Source of the DNA: Candidatus Gastranaerophilales bacterium | GTDB lineage: Bacteria; Cyanobacteriota; Vampirovibrionia; Gastranaerophilales; Gastranaerophilaceae | Assembly (NCBI GenBank): GCA_900766355.1 | Contig: CAAFVD010000064.1 | Coordinates: 1 to 64,000 of the forward strand | Length of the DNA: 64,000 nucleotides | Direction: 5' to 3' | Shown: piece by piece, positions 26,196 to 35,344 of the stretch | How positions within the stretch are numbered: position 1 is the first letter of the stretch | Layout: every line of letters starts with the position of its first letter | Position numbers and translations under genes: made by a program | Notes under the pieces: generated by a model | Told to the model about the DNA's origin: nothing | Seen by the model: only the letters and a program-made list of their open reading frames with translations | Databases searched by the model: none

Positions 26196-26840
26196 TTGGC
26201 AAGTAATTACGAAAATTTTGATAATACAGAATCCAGCTATAGAAAGAATTCGCTTATACAAGAGCGTGTAGGATTAGTTTCTACTCATATGTATAAACAA
26301 TTTTTGGATTACCAAAAAGCTACAGTAAATACTGCAGAGGTTTTTAATGAAACAATTGAAAATCTTGCTACTATAATTGATTCTTTAAAAAAATCATTTT
26401 CATCAAGAGGAGTTTCTGCTCAAAATATATATCTTGAGGTAGATTCAGCAAAAACAATTGTTACGATAAATATTTTATGGCATAAAATCAGCCTAACAAC
26501 ACGTTGTAACTATGAACCTCAAGCGTTATTTAGAGAAAATAAAACACCGTTATTTTCTGGACGTATAATGGCAATAAATGGCAATTATTATGAAATAATG
26601 AATGGTGTAGATGATAGAAAAGAAGAAATGAAACGACTTTTGGATAATGAAGTTGCATCATTATACATTCCTGCAGATAAAATGCAAAACGCAGTATTCA
26701 AAATAAAACACCTTTCTAATAGAGAATTTGCACTTAATCCTCAAGATGCAGCAAGAGAGTTTATTTTGAAAGTGATAGAAATAATATGTGGTGGTGGAGT
26801 TTACCACGAAGAAGGCTCAAGAAAAACATTTAATATTTAG
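26196..26840 (+). CDS. protein of unknown function
   Basis: 214 aa, soluble, beginning at TTG (GGAG 11 nt upstream; no ATG is in frame before residue 32). The N-terminal ~75 residues are helical; the rest alternates beta and helix (TTRCNYEPQALFRENKTPLF, IICGGGVYHEEGSRKTFN). Nothing recognised. The stop TAG overlaps the convergent gene's TAA by 4 nt. Confidence 0.5.
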   Translation: MASNYENFDNTESSYRKNSLIQERVGLVSTHMYKQFLDYQKATVNTAEVFNETIENLATIIDSLKKSFSSRGVSAQNIYLEVDSAKTIVTINILWHKISLTTRCNYEPQALFRENKTPLFSGRIMAINGNYYEIMNGVDDRKEEMKRLLDNEVASLYIPADKMQNAVFKIKHLSNREFALNPQDAAREFILKVIEIICGGGVYHEEGSRKTFNI

Positions 26841-28081
26841 TCGAAATCTTCATTGGTTGGAGGGATTTCTTTAGGTGCATCATATTTTATGTAACCGTTA
26901 ATAACTTTAATCGGTTTTTCAGTTTTTTGAGGTCCAACAACTTCGACTTTTCCTGTACCGTCTTTAAAGACAATTGCGCCAATATTAATATCACCTTGAA
27001 TTTTTAAGGTTGGTTTATCGCTAAATAAATAATAATCTTTTTCTTTTCCAACGATAATCTTTTTTATGTAATTGTCTGTTTTTTCACCCCATTGTGTTTT
27101 TGGGAAGAAGAATAACTTAGAGTTGTCATCGTGTAAGTTTAACTCATTAATCTGAACTTTGTTTTCAAATCGAACACCGTTATTAGCAAATCTTAGGTCA
27201 AATTTGTTAATTTTGCTATCTGTCATTTTATTAACATTTGCAAGTTTTAAGTTTTCAACAACAGAGTTATTGAAAGAAAGAGCATAATCAGCTTCAATTT
27301 CATTTGCAATTGCATTATCTACAATTATATCTTTTGTTTTAGCTTTTCCTGTAACTTTAGCTTGTGTTATTTCTGCACCTTCAGAAGCTTCTATTTTGTC
27401 AATAATTGAATATTTTTCAGGCATGTTTATATCACCTTTACAAGCAACCCAAGTTCCAGTAGCTTTGTTTACTGTATCTCCAGGAGTAATTGTTACTGAG
27501 TATTTTGCGTTTAATTTGTCAGCATTACAATTTCCGTTCAAATGAATACCATGTTCAACATTTGCTACTCCAATATTAGAATCGTAAGCGTTTAAGTATC
27601 CAACATTATCAATGTAGTCCGCATTAGAGTTGTTTCTTAGGTTTATAGATTCAACTCCTTCAATTTGTTTGATTTTGGAATTATCAGCTTCAATAAGAGC
27701 ACAAGTTCTACCTTTGTCGGTTATGTCCCCGTGAGCATATTCAACAGTGTTATTTTTTAATTTCATAACATTGCCTTCTTCTCCTATTGTCATTTTTTTC
27801 CAAAAACCAAGTTCTTTATCAGTTATTATGCACTCTTTTATTTGTTGTTCTGGAGGAATTGTAAGTTTGTTTTTACTGTCAAACAAGAATATGTTTGCGT
27901 CTTTGGGTATATCTTTAATAGACTTTGCTCTCGATAGTTTAAATGTTTTGTTGTATCCACTAAAAAAAACATCATTTACAGCTGGTGATGTGCGTATATG
28001 TCTATATGATGCCAGTGAATTGTGATTTTTTGGCAAAACAATATTATTAGAATATGAATTTATAATATTATTCATACTCAT
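26837..28081 (-). CDS. beta-helix-like repetitive protein of unknown function
   Basis: 414 aa, rich in N, D, K and I, without a signal peptide. The middle (about 120-330) has irregular ~20-residue beta repeats with N-A-D and I-x-x turns (DYIDNVGYLNAYDSNIGVAN, KLNAKYSVTITPGD, DIIVDNAIANEIEADYAL), a style close to the truncated surface protein at the window start. A solenoid structural protein is the best guess. Residues 55-110 (NIFLFDSKNKLTIPPEQQIK) look like a separate small domain. Monocistronic. Confidence 0.45.
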   Translation of the reverse strand: MSMNNIINSYSNNIVLPKNHNSLASYRHIRTSPAVNDVFFSGYNKTFKLSRAKSIKDIPKDANIFLFDSKNKLTIPPEQQIKECIITDKELGFWKKMTIGEEGNVMKLKNNTVEYAHGDITDKGRTCALIEADNSKIKQIEGVESINLRNNSNADYIDNVGYLNAYDSNIGVANVEHGIHLNGNCNADKLNAKYSVTITPGDTVNKATGTWVACKGDINMPEKYSIIDKIEASEGAEITQAKVTGKAKTKDIIVDNAIANEIEADYALSFNNSVVENLKLANVNKMTDSKINKFDLRFANNGVRFENKVQINELNLHDDNSKLFFFPKTQWGEKTDNYIKKIIVGKEKDYYLFSDKPTLKIQGDINIGAIVFKDGTGKVEVVGPQKTEKPIKVINGYIKYDAPKEIPPTNEDFD

Positions 28082-28134
28082 ATAAAATAACTAAAAAAAA
28101 AATTTGCTACTTAAGTTAATAAATTTAACAATAA

Positions 28135-29148
28135 TTAATAAATCTCTTTATGAACAATAGGAGCAATTTGTTTTAATTCTTTATATAATGCGTCATATTG
28201 TTCAGGATATAATGATTGAGCGCCATCACATATTGCAGTTTCTGGATTGTAATGAACTTCAATAATAAGACCATCACAACCTGCAGCAACACTTGCTCTT
28301 GCCATAGGTGCTACTTTATCTCTTAGCCCTGTACCATGGCTAGGGTCTATAATAATAGGTAAGTGACTAAGCTTTTTGATAACAGGAATTGCTGACAAAT
28401 CAAGTGTGTTTCTTGTATATCTTTCAAAAGTTCTTATACCTCTTTCGCATAAAATAACATTTCTATTCCCTGAAGAAAGAATATATTCTGCCGAAAGGAG
28501 TAATTCTTCAAAAGTTGCAGAAAGACCTCTTTTTAATACTATAGGTTTTTTGACATGTCCCATTTCTTTTAATAGATTATAGTTCTGCATGTTTCTTGCA
28601 CCGATTTGGAAAATATCAACATATTTGTTGAACATGTCTATTTGAGAAGGGTCCATAATTTCAGATGTTACTGCCATTCCGTGATTATCTGCAACACTTC
28701 TGATGATTTTTAATCCTTCTTCTCCTAAACCTTGAAATGCGTATGGCGAAGTTCTAGGTTTGAAAGCTCCACCTCTTAGAATTTTTACATTAGATTTTTT
28801 TAGCGCTTCTGCAGTTTTGTCCATTTGCTCATAGCTTTCAACTGTACAAGGTCCAGCAATAAGTCCTGTATTTACTCCACCAAATTTTATTCCGTTGACT
28901 TCAATAACTGTGTCTTCGGCTTGAAACATTCTGCTTGTAAGTTTGAATCCTGATGAAACTTTAATAACTTCTTGAACACCATCAAGAAGTTCAATGTTTC
29001 TAGGATCGATAACTTTATCTCCGACTGCACCAATTACGGTATGTAGTTTTCCTGTTGAAAGGTGAGTTTCAAAACCATTGTTTTCAATAAACTCTACAAC
29101 TCTGTCAATACAAGCCTGACTGGCATGTTCTCTCATTACAATAAGCAT
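28135..29148 (-). CDS. aroF: 3-deoxy-7-phosphoheptulonate (DAHP) synthase, AroF type I-beta
   Basis: 337 aa: N-terminal ferredoxin-like regulatory domain ([19 protein letters not shown], 1 to ~70), then the KDO8P/DAHP TIM barrel ([64 protein letters not shown]). It catalyses the first step of the shikimate pathway from PEP and erythrose 4-phosphate and so supplies chorismate for pabBC. The N-terminal domain is the usual allosteric site in this class. Confidence 0.96.
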   Translation of the reverse strand: MLIVMREHASQACIDRVVEFIENNGFETHLSTGKLHTVIGAVGDKVIDPRNIELLDGVQEVIKVSSGFKLTSRMFQAEDTVIEVNGIKFGGVNTGLIAGPCTVESYEQMDKTAEALKKSNVKILRGGAFKPRTSPYAFQGLGEEGLKIIRSVADNHGMAVTSEIMDPSQIDMFNKYVDIFQIGARNMQNYNLLKEMGHVKKPIVLKRGLSATFEELLLSAEYILSSGNRNVILCERGIRTFERYTRNTLDLSAIPVIKKLSHLPIIIDPSHGTGLRDKVAPMARASVAAGCDGLIIEVHYNPETAICDGAQSLYPEQYDALYKELKQIAPIVHKEIY

Positions 29149-29212
29149 AATTTACACTTCCAATTTCTTAAAATACAGTCAATACCTAGTATTCTAACCT
29201 AAACATTAATAT

Positions 29213-29241
29213 TTTACAAATTCTTTATCATATTGTATAAT
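29213..29241 (+). promoter_or_regulatory. strong promoter of the 147-aa gene
   Basis: TTTACA (29213-29218), 17-bp spacer, TATAAT (29236-29241). An AAGGAGG SD and ATG follow 40 bp later. Confidence 0.75.
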
Positions 29242-29281
29242 TAACTAGCTGACAGTAGTTATTAGATAGAAGGAGGCAACA

Positions 29282-29725
29282 ATGAAAGAAGAATTTACAA
29301 CAAGTGCTAGACGTTGGTATGATAAAGACCCTGTATTGTCTTCTGCTATGAAAACTCTTGAGGAGTCTGATGATGATACTCAAATCAAGATTGCTTTGAA
29401 TTTAATCAAAATAATTACTGAGCATAATATTGAAGATTCTCAATACGAAGATGTTTCTGATATTATTTCTCAAACAGAAGTAGATTTGGCTGATTCTCGC
29501 CAAAATAGATGGTATGACTTAGATGGAACTTTAAGAACAGCTATTAGTATGCTTCAAAATTGCCCTGAATCTACTCGCCATACAATTGCCGTAGAAATGG
29601 CTAAAATGGTTGTAGAAGAAATGAAAAAGAATGAAGAAGATGAGGTAGATGATTCTGATGATGATTCTATAGATGAAGCATTAGAAAAATTAGATGAATC
29701 TCTTAGAAATAAAAATGAATTATAA
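29282..29725 (+). CDS. acidic protein with duplicated RWYD repeat, unknown function
   Basis: 147 aa, soluble and acidic. Two homologous ~45-residue units start RRWYDKDPVLSSAMKTL (11) and NRWYDLDGTLRTAISML (75). Each has a following amphipathic helix (IKIALNLIKII / HTIAVEMAKMV), evidence of an internal tandem duplication. The D/E-rich C-terminal ~35 residues are probably disordered. A near-perfect promoter and AAGGAGG SD suggest high expression. Function unknown. Confidence 0.6.
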   Translation: MKEEFTTSARRWYDKDPVLSSAMKTLEESDDDTQIKIALNLIKIITEHNIEDSQYEDVSDIISQTEVDLADSRQNRWYDLDGTLRTAISMLQNCPESTRHTIAVEMAKMVVEEMKKNEEDEVDDSDDDSIDEALEKLDESLRNKNEL

Positions 29726-29726
29726 T

Positions 29727-30752
29727 TTATTTTATGCAGTTTAAAACAGATTCAACTGTGGGATAGTGTGAGCATTTGAAGGTTGAATGTGTGCAGTATT
29801 TTTGACCACATGGTTGGCAGTCTAGATTTCCAATGAGTGTTTTGTATGTGTTTTCCTTGTTTAATGTATAAGGATTAAATTTTTGAGGTGGCATATTTGT
29901 AGAAATTGTTACTACATTTTTTTTGTCAGCCCAAGCTATAACAGAGTTTTCAATGTCGTTTGAAATTATAATGTGGGCTATAGAAAAAATATATCTTAAA
30001 TCTTCGAATGTTGTTTTGCCACATAAATTTATAAGGTTTTTATGTGAAAGTTTATTTGCTAAAACATTGTCGTGAGCATCACCAATAACTAAAATATTGA
30101 ATTTATCTGAAATATTATTAACAAGATTTATCCAGTTTTTAGGGTGCCAAGCAAGTTCACCTTGTGCCATATTTGGGGATAGAACAATAATTGGTCTTTC
30201 TTCCGAAAATTTCATAAATCTGTCAATTTTTGTTTTAGAGGTGTATTTGATTTCGGGCAGAATAAACTCTGCAGATTTCGTATTGAGTCCTAAATATCTC
30301 GCAAAGTTTAAATTAAGTTCAACTTTATGAATATTTGTATTTCTAAAATCAGGTTTAGAGTCAATATTTTCATTCCCGCCTAAACTTGAAAATTCTTTAG
30401 CGTTTGAGTAGGTCAATCTTCTTTTAGCACCACATTTTGCAAAAAGAATCAGGCTTCTAAAGGTTTGTTGACAATCTATTGCTATATCAAAATTTCTTTT
30501 TTGGAGTCTTTTTGTACATTCTGAAATATCTTCAAAAATACCCATATAAGGTAGTTTGTTGAGCCATTGTTCTAGTGGCGCAAGATGAACTCGATTAATC
30601 ATTGGATTTTTGTTTACGGCTTCAAACCCTTTTTCTGCCGTTAAGACTTCTACCTCATAATCGTTTTGTCTAAGCACACTAATTAGAGGTAATGTATAGA
30701 TTGTATCTTTAAGTTCTCCAAGACTTATGATTAAAGCTCTTTGTCCTGTCAT
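29727..30752 (-). CDS. glycosyltransferase family 9 (heptosyltransferase-like)
   Basis: 341 aa GT-B fold. The N-terminal motif LIISLGELKDTIYTLPLISVLR, a central sugar-nucleotide region (SPNMAQGELAWHPKNW) and LCGKTTFEDLRYIFSIA fit GT9. The C-terminal CQPCGQKYCTHSTFKC cysteine set is common in the family. Probably adds heptose or a similar sugar to the LPS core, consistent with waaA; the acceptor is unknown. It ends 1 bp after the convergent 147-aa gene. Confidence 0.85.
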   Translation of the reverse strand: MTGQRALIISLGELKDTIYTLPLISVLRQNDYEVEVLTAEKGFEAVNKNPMINRVHLAPLEQWLNKLPYMGIFEDISECTKRLQKRNFDIAIDCQQTFRSLILFAKCGAKRRLTYSNAKEFSSLGGNENIDSKPDFRNTNIHKVELNLNFARYLGLNTKSAEFILPEIKYTSKTKIDRFMKFSEERPIIVLSPNMAQGELAWHPKNWINLVNNISDKFNILVIGDAHDNVLANKLSHKNLINLCGKTTFEDLRYIFSIAHIIISNDIENSVIAWADKKNVVTISTNMPPQKFNPYTLNKENTYKTLIGNLDCQPCGQKYCTHSTFKCSHYPTVESVLNCIK

Positions 30753-30797
30753 TTTTTAGTCCTTTTTTTTGATTATACACAATATTCTAACTATTGT

Positions 30798-30815
30798 AAA
30801 CATTTGTAAATGTTT
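30798..30815. promoter_or_regulatory. palindrome between divergent genes, candidate operator
   Basis: AAACATTT-GT-AAATGTTT, perfect 8-bp arms, in the gap between the GT9 gene (minus) and the 107-aa gene (plus). No regulator gene is adjacent. Confidence 0.35.
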
Positions 30816-30894
30816 GCTTAAAAATCCTAAAGTTTGAAAAAAAAATGCCGTATATACAGGTATCGAAAGAAAGATTATTATAGGAGTAGAAATT

Positions 30895-31218
30895 ATGGAG
30901 TTTAACAGAATCAATTTTGTAGCGCAACAAGTAGCAGCATTAAATAAACCAGTACAAAAGGAAGATGCAAAAGCAGAAGAAAAAAAAGAAGCAGAAGTAA
31001 GAGATAACAAACCTGCTGAAAAACAAGTATCAGGTGAAGATGTTCTAGCATTTATGGCAGCAAAAACAGTTGACGTAAAAGTTACTAAAAAGGCTGATGC
31101 TAAAACAACAGAAGATAGAATCACTGGTTATATGGCTGATTTTGAAGCAGCTTATGATGAAGCAGCAGCTTTAGGATTATCAGACGAAGCTATATTTGCT
31201 ATCTTTGACAAAATGTAA
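30895..31218 (+). CDS. small Lys/Glu/Ala-rich protein of unknown function
   Basis: 107 aa, highly charged and probably helical, no signal peptide. A disordered K/E/A segment (20-50) precedes two short helices ending in EAAALGLSDEAIFAIFDKM, which has the shape of a small three-helix domain. SD AGGAG upstream and a perfect terminator downstream support it as an expressed gene. Confidence 0.55.
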   Translation: MEFNRINFVAQQVAALNKPVQKEDAKAEEKKEAEVRDNKPAEKQVSGEDVLAFMAAKTVDVKVTKKADAKTTEDRITGYMADFEAAYDEAAALGLSDEAIFAIFDKM

Positions 31219-31256
31219 TAAAGAGAATAGGAATTGGGTATGAAAGTTGATTTATG

Positions 31257-31285
31257 AAAGCCGTTTCAATTGAAACGGCTTTTTT
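31257..31285 (+). terminator. intrinsic terminator of the 107-aa gene
   Basis: Perfect palindrome AAAGCCGTTTCA/TGAAACGGCTTT around AT (31257-31282), then more T. About 38 bp after the stop. Confidence 0.85.
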
Positions 31286-31366
31286 ATGTGTTTAAAGTTG
31301 AGTAGTCACGAACGATAGCGATGTAATCTAGAAGATTTTAATATAAAATTATTTATGTTTTTTTAT

Positions 31367-32158
31367 CTAAAACCAACTACATTTACCGTTCGTACAAATT
31401 TCTGATTCAAGTTCTGACATGAAATTCTTTCTTGTCATTTCAAATGTAATCGGTGTTATTGATATTAGATTTTTTCTAATAGTTGCAATATCTGTGTTTG
31501 CATCTTCAGGCTCATTGATTAATTCTCCTGCCATCCAATAATAAGTTTTTCCTCTAGGGTCAACTCGTTTTTCGTATGTATCTGTAAACATTCTGCGTCC
31601 CAATTCAGTTATAGCAACTCCTGCTATATCTTCTTTTTCAAGTCCTGGAACATTAACATTCAGAATTGTTTTTTCAGGTAGTTTATAGTTGGTCAATTCT
31701 TTTAATAACTTTGAAACGAATTCAGCTGCAACTTTGAAATCTTCAGGTTCGGAATGAAGGCTTGCTAAAGAAGTCGCAATACTAGGAATTCCACACATAG
31801 CACCTTCTAAAGCACAACTAACAGTTCCTGAATACAAAATATCTGCACCAAGGTTTGGTCCATGATTAATACCAGAGATAACGTAATCTGGTTGCTCCTC
31901 TGGTGCTAATATGGCATTTACTGCGATTTTTACACAGTCGCCGGGAGTTCCTGTTGTCATCCAACATCTTTTTGCACCGTATAGAGGTTCAACTTCTTCA
32001 ACCCTCAATGGAGTATGGAGTGTCAAAGAATGTCCGGCAGCACTTCTTTCTCTATCTGGTGCAACAACATAAATATTATGTTCAGAGGAAAGAGCCTCTA
32101 TCAAGGCTCTTATTCCATTTGCTAATATACCATCGTCATTTGATAATAATATATTCAT
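31367..32158 (-). CDS. surE: 5'/3'-nucleotidase SurE
   Basis: 263 aa. Metal-binding start NDDGILANGI, RERSAAGHSLT, GTPGDCVKIA, SGINHGPNLG and SGTVSCALEG are all present. It dephosphorylates nucleoside monophosphates and is linked to stress and stationary-phase survival. The start overlaps the alaS stop by 1 nt (TAATG), so it is the second gene of an alaS-surE operon. Confidence 0.96.
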   Translation of the reverse strand: MNILLSNDDGILANGIRALIEALSSEHNIYVVAPDRERSAAGHSLTLHTPLRVEEVEPLYGAKRCWMTTGTPGDCVKIAVNAILAPEEQPDYVISGINHGPNLGADILYSGTVSCALEGAMCGIPSIATSLASLHSEPEDFKVAAEFVSKLLKELTNYKLPEKTILNVNVPGLEKEDIAGVAITELGRRMFTDTYEKRVDPRGKTYYWMAGELINEPEDANTDIATIRKNLISITPITFEMTRKNFMSELESEICTNGKCSWF

Positions 32159-34761
32159 TAAATTCCTTTCAATTCGTTTTTAATGCGAGTAAGAACATCA
32201 TCAACTTTAGTGATGTCTTTTATACCACCTTGAGCAAAGTTTGGTCTGCCACCACCGTTTGCTCCTGATGCTTTAGCAATTTCTCCAACAAATTTACCAG
32301 CATTTATTCCTGATTTTACAAAAGAATCAGAAACTTTTACTAATACCATTCTTGGTGCAACAAGTATAATGATACTTTCGCCAAGTTTGTTGGATAAGAA
32401 TTCAACACCAGCTTTTATTGAGTCATTGTCCATTGATTCAATTTTTGATATGAATAGTTTTCCGCCATTTATATCTTCTGCTTTTTCAATGTATGAATTA
32501 AATTTTGCTCTTGCATTTTCTGATTTTAAATCAACAATTTCTTTTTGAAGATTTTTGTTTTCATCAAGTATTTTATTGATTCTTTCTTCAACTTCATCAT
32601 AATGAACTTTGAATTTAGAAGATAATTTATCTATTTCTTTAATTTTAGAATTCATAAAATCAATTGCAGCATTTGAAACAACAGCCTCAATTCTTCTTGT
32701 ACCCGCCGAAATTGCACCTTCTGAAACGATTTTGATTAATCTTAAATCAGCGGTATTGTGTGCGTGTGTACCAGCACAGAATTCTTTAGAGATAGCAGGG
32801 TTTCCGATACTTACAACTCTAACCTTGTCACCGTATTTTTCACCAAATAAGGCAACGGCACCAGTAAGTTTTGCTTCTTCTATGTCCATAATTTTGGTAT
32901 TGATTTCAAGTTCTTCTCCAATCCAAGTATTTATGATGTTTTCAGTTTTTTGAACTTCAGCCTCTGTCATAGCTCTTGAGAAAGTAAAGTCAAATCTCAT
33001 TCTGTTTTCATCAACTTGAGAACCCGCTTGTTTAACTTCATCTCCAAGAACTTTTGTCAAAGCTGCTTGAAGTAAGTGAGCAGATGTGTGGTGAACCATA
33101 ATTTGTTTACGGCGTTTTGAGTCAATAGTTGCTTTAACAGTTTCATTAAGAGTGATTTCTCCATTAATGATATTTGAACGGTGAACGTATAAATCATTAA
33201 CTTTGAAGGTTGTTAAAACTTCAGCTTTCATGTTGTCGTTTTCGATAATACCTGAATCGCCGACTTGACCACCACATTCTGCATAGAACGGAGTTTTGTT
33301 AAGAACGATATCTGTATAACCTTCTCCTTCTATAGTGGCTAAGATTTTAGCGTCACAACTGTCAACTTCATAACCTACAAACTCAGTTGAACCAACTTCA
33401 TTTTCTACTTTTGCATATTTCATATCTCCAGTAACAGAGATTTTTGCAGCAGCAGCTTTTGCTCTGTCTTTTTGTTCTTGCATAGCTTTTTTAAAGCCTT
33501 CTTCGTCAGCATTAATTCCACTATCTGCAGCGATTTCTTTTGTTAATTCAAAAGGGAAACCGTATGTATCATATAGTTTGAATGCACTTTCGCCATCAAT
33601 ATCTTTCTTTTGAGAAATGAATTCTTCAAGCATTTTGTAACCTCTATCAAGAGTTTTTCCGAATCGTTCTTCTTCTTTCTTGATAGTATTAATAATTTTT
33701 TCTTTGTTTTTAACAAGAGATGGATACGCTTCTCCATAGTTGTCAACAATTACATCTACAAGTTTGTATAAGAAAGGAAGTTCCATTCCTAAAATCTTTC
33801 CATGTCGAAGTGCACGTCTAAGAATCATTCTTAATACATAACTTCTACCTTCATTTCCTGGGATAACTCCATCAGAAATTAGGAATGTTACACATCTTGC
33901 GTGGTCTGTGATTATTCTTAGCGAAATATCTGTTTTGTCAGATTGTTTGTATTCAACACCTGACATTTTACAAACTTCATCAAGAATTGGTCTGAGAAGG
34001 TCTGTTTCAAACGTAGAGGCAACACCTTGGCAAACCATTGCAATACGTTCAAGTCCCATGCCTGTATCAACATTCTTGCTTTCAAGAGGTGATTGGTTGC
34101 CTTCTTCATCTTGATATAGTTCTGTAAATACTAAGTTCCAAATTTCAACCCATCTATCACATTCACAAGTATCTATTCCACAACCTCTAGGGTCGTCACA
34201 TTTGTATTCTTCGCCTAAATCATAATGAATTTCAGAGCAAGGGCCACAAGAACCTGATGCTCCAGGAGGACCCCAGAAATTGTCTTTTTTACCTTTTCTC
34301 TTAATTCTGTCAGGTGAAACCCCGACATCTTTCGTCCATATTTCGTAGGCTTCTTCATCTGTTTCGTAAATAGTTACCCAAAGTCTATCTTTATCTAATT
34401 TTAGGTAATTTGTTATAAAATCCCAAGCCCAAGGGATAATTTCTTTTTTGTAATAGTCACCAAAAGAAAAGTTACCTAACATTTCAAAGAAGGTATGGTG
34501 ACGTGGAGTTCTTCCAACATTTTCGATATCAGAATCTTTACCGCCAGCTCTTGCACATTTTTGACAAGATGTAGCTCTTGCAGGGTCGTAAGGAGATTTT
34601 TGGATACCTAAAAATATAGGCAAAAATTGTAACATACCCGCAGTTGTTAACAAAACTGTTGGATTATCTGGTACTAGAGATGAACTCTCTACAATTGTGT
34701 GTTGATGTTTTTCCTTGAAAAAATCAAGGTACATTTTTCTTATTTCGTTTCCTTTTAGCAT
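32158..34761 (-). CDS. alaS: alanyl-tRNA synthetase
   Basis: 867 aa, usual length. Class II catalytic domain (HHTFFEMLGNFSFGDYYK, GMGLERIAMV), editing domain with HHTSAHLLQAAL and CAGTHAHNT (metal site), then a C-Ala/DHHA1 domain ending GGRPNFAQGGI. It charges tRNA-Ala and edits mischarged Ser/Gly. Upstream gene of surE. Confidence 0.98.
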   Translation of the reverse strand: MLKGNEIRKMYLDFFKEKHQHTIVESSSLVPDNPTVLLTTAGMLQFLPIFLGIQKSPYDPARATSCQKCARAGGKDSDIENVGRTPRHHTFFEMLGNFSFGDYYKKEIIPWAWDFITNYLKLDKDRLWVTIYETDEEAYEIWTKDVGVSPDRIKRKGKKDNFWGPPGASGSCGPCSEIHYDLGEEYKCDDPRGCGIDTCECDRWVEIWNLVFTELYQDEEGNQSPLESKNVDTGMGLERIAMVCQGVASTFETDLLRPILDEVCKMSGVEYKQSDKTDISLRIITDHARCVTFLISDGVIPGNEGRSYVLRMILRRALRHGKILGMELPFLYKLVDVIVDNYGEAYPSLVKNKEKIINTIKKEEERFGKTLDRGYKMLEEFISQKKDIDGESAFKLYDTYGFPFELTKEIAADSGINADEEGFKKAMQEQKDRAKAAAAKISVTGDMKYAKVENEVGSTEFVGYEVDSCDAKILATIEGEGYTDIVLNKTPFYAECGGQVGDSGIIENDNMKAEVLTTFKVNDLYVHRSNIINGEITLNETVKATIDSKRRKQIMVHHTSAHLLQAALTKVLGDEVKQAGSQVDENRMRFDFTFSRAMTEAEVQKTENIINTWIGEELEINTKIMDIEEAKLTGAVALFGEKYGDKVRVVSIGNPAISKEFCAGTHAHNTADLRLIKIVSEGAISAGTRRIEAVVSNAAIDFMNSKIKEIDKLSSKFKVHYDEVEERINKILDENKNLQKEIVDLKSENARAKFNSYIEKAEDINGGKLFISKIESMDNDSIKAGVEFLSNKLGESIIILVAPRMVLVKVSDSFVKSGINAGKFVGEIAKASGANGGGRPNFAQGGIKDITKVDDVLTRIKNELKGI

Positions 34762-34859
34762 ATTTTTATCCTTTTCATATTCTATATATGTTTGAATTTT
34801 AAACCAAACATGACTAATTGTGAATATTTAAATTTTGTAAAAATCTTTATTTGCAACGG

Positions 34860-34888
34860 TTGAAGGCGATAAATACAAATGTTATAAT
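34860..34888 (+). promoter_or_regulatory. promoter of the 138-aa EF-hand gene
   Basis: TTGAAG (34860-34865), 17-bp spacer, TATAAT (34883-34888), with AAAGGAG just downstream. Confidence 0.65.
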
Positions 34889-34916
34889 AAGTGTATAAAG
34901 GAGTATATTTAGTCAA

Positions 34917-35333
34917 ATGTCACCTGATTTAATGGCATTAAAAATGAATCAGCAGTTAATAGATTCAGCAATGAGTTTTCAACCTACGGTTAAATCTTCG
35001 TTGACGCCTGTTTCTGCTATAAAAAGTAATGTTGCTAGTGCCAGTCAAGAACCAGCTCAGGTTTCTGAATCTTCTGAACAAGGTGTTTATGCCGTAAAAG
35101 GCGATTCCAAGTATAAAGAAGAAATGGATATCAACACCGATGGTGTTGTTACAAATGCAGAGATGGCTCAGTATTATGCAAAATTGGCGAATGATTATGG
35201 CGATGGTATTTCTTCTTTGCAAAATAAAACTGTTGGTAATGTAGTTACAACAGCACAGGCTGCTAATGCTTATATGTCAAATCAGGTTAATTTTTCTGCT
35301 GGATATACTTCATTGATTGAAGCTTCTGCATAA
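34917..35333 (+). CDS. small EF-hand-containing protein
   Basis: 138 aa, no signal peptide. A canonical EF-hand loop lies at 71-82 (D71, N73, D75, V77, T79, E82) inside an otherwise Ser/Gln/Ala-rich sequence. The flanks (residues 20-60, 100-138) are low complexity with few charged residues, like secreted or surface-associated small proteins. SD AAAGGAG is rather far (13 nt) from the ATG. Calcium binding is inferred; role unknown. Confidence 0.6.
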   Translation: MSPDLMALKMNQQLIDSAMSFQPTVKSSLTPVSAIKSNVASASQEPAQVSESSEQGVYAVKGDSKYKEEMDINTDGVVTNAEMAQYYAKLANDYGDGISSLQNKTVGNVVTTAQAANAYMSNQVNFSAGYTSLIEASA

Positions 35334-35344
35334 ATATTTTAGTT

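Noticed and set aside
31257..31285. Perfect palindrome as an operator
   Set aside because: It lies after a stop codon and is followed by a T-run, so an intrinsic terminator is the simpler explanation.
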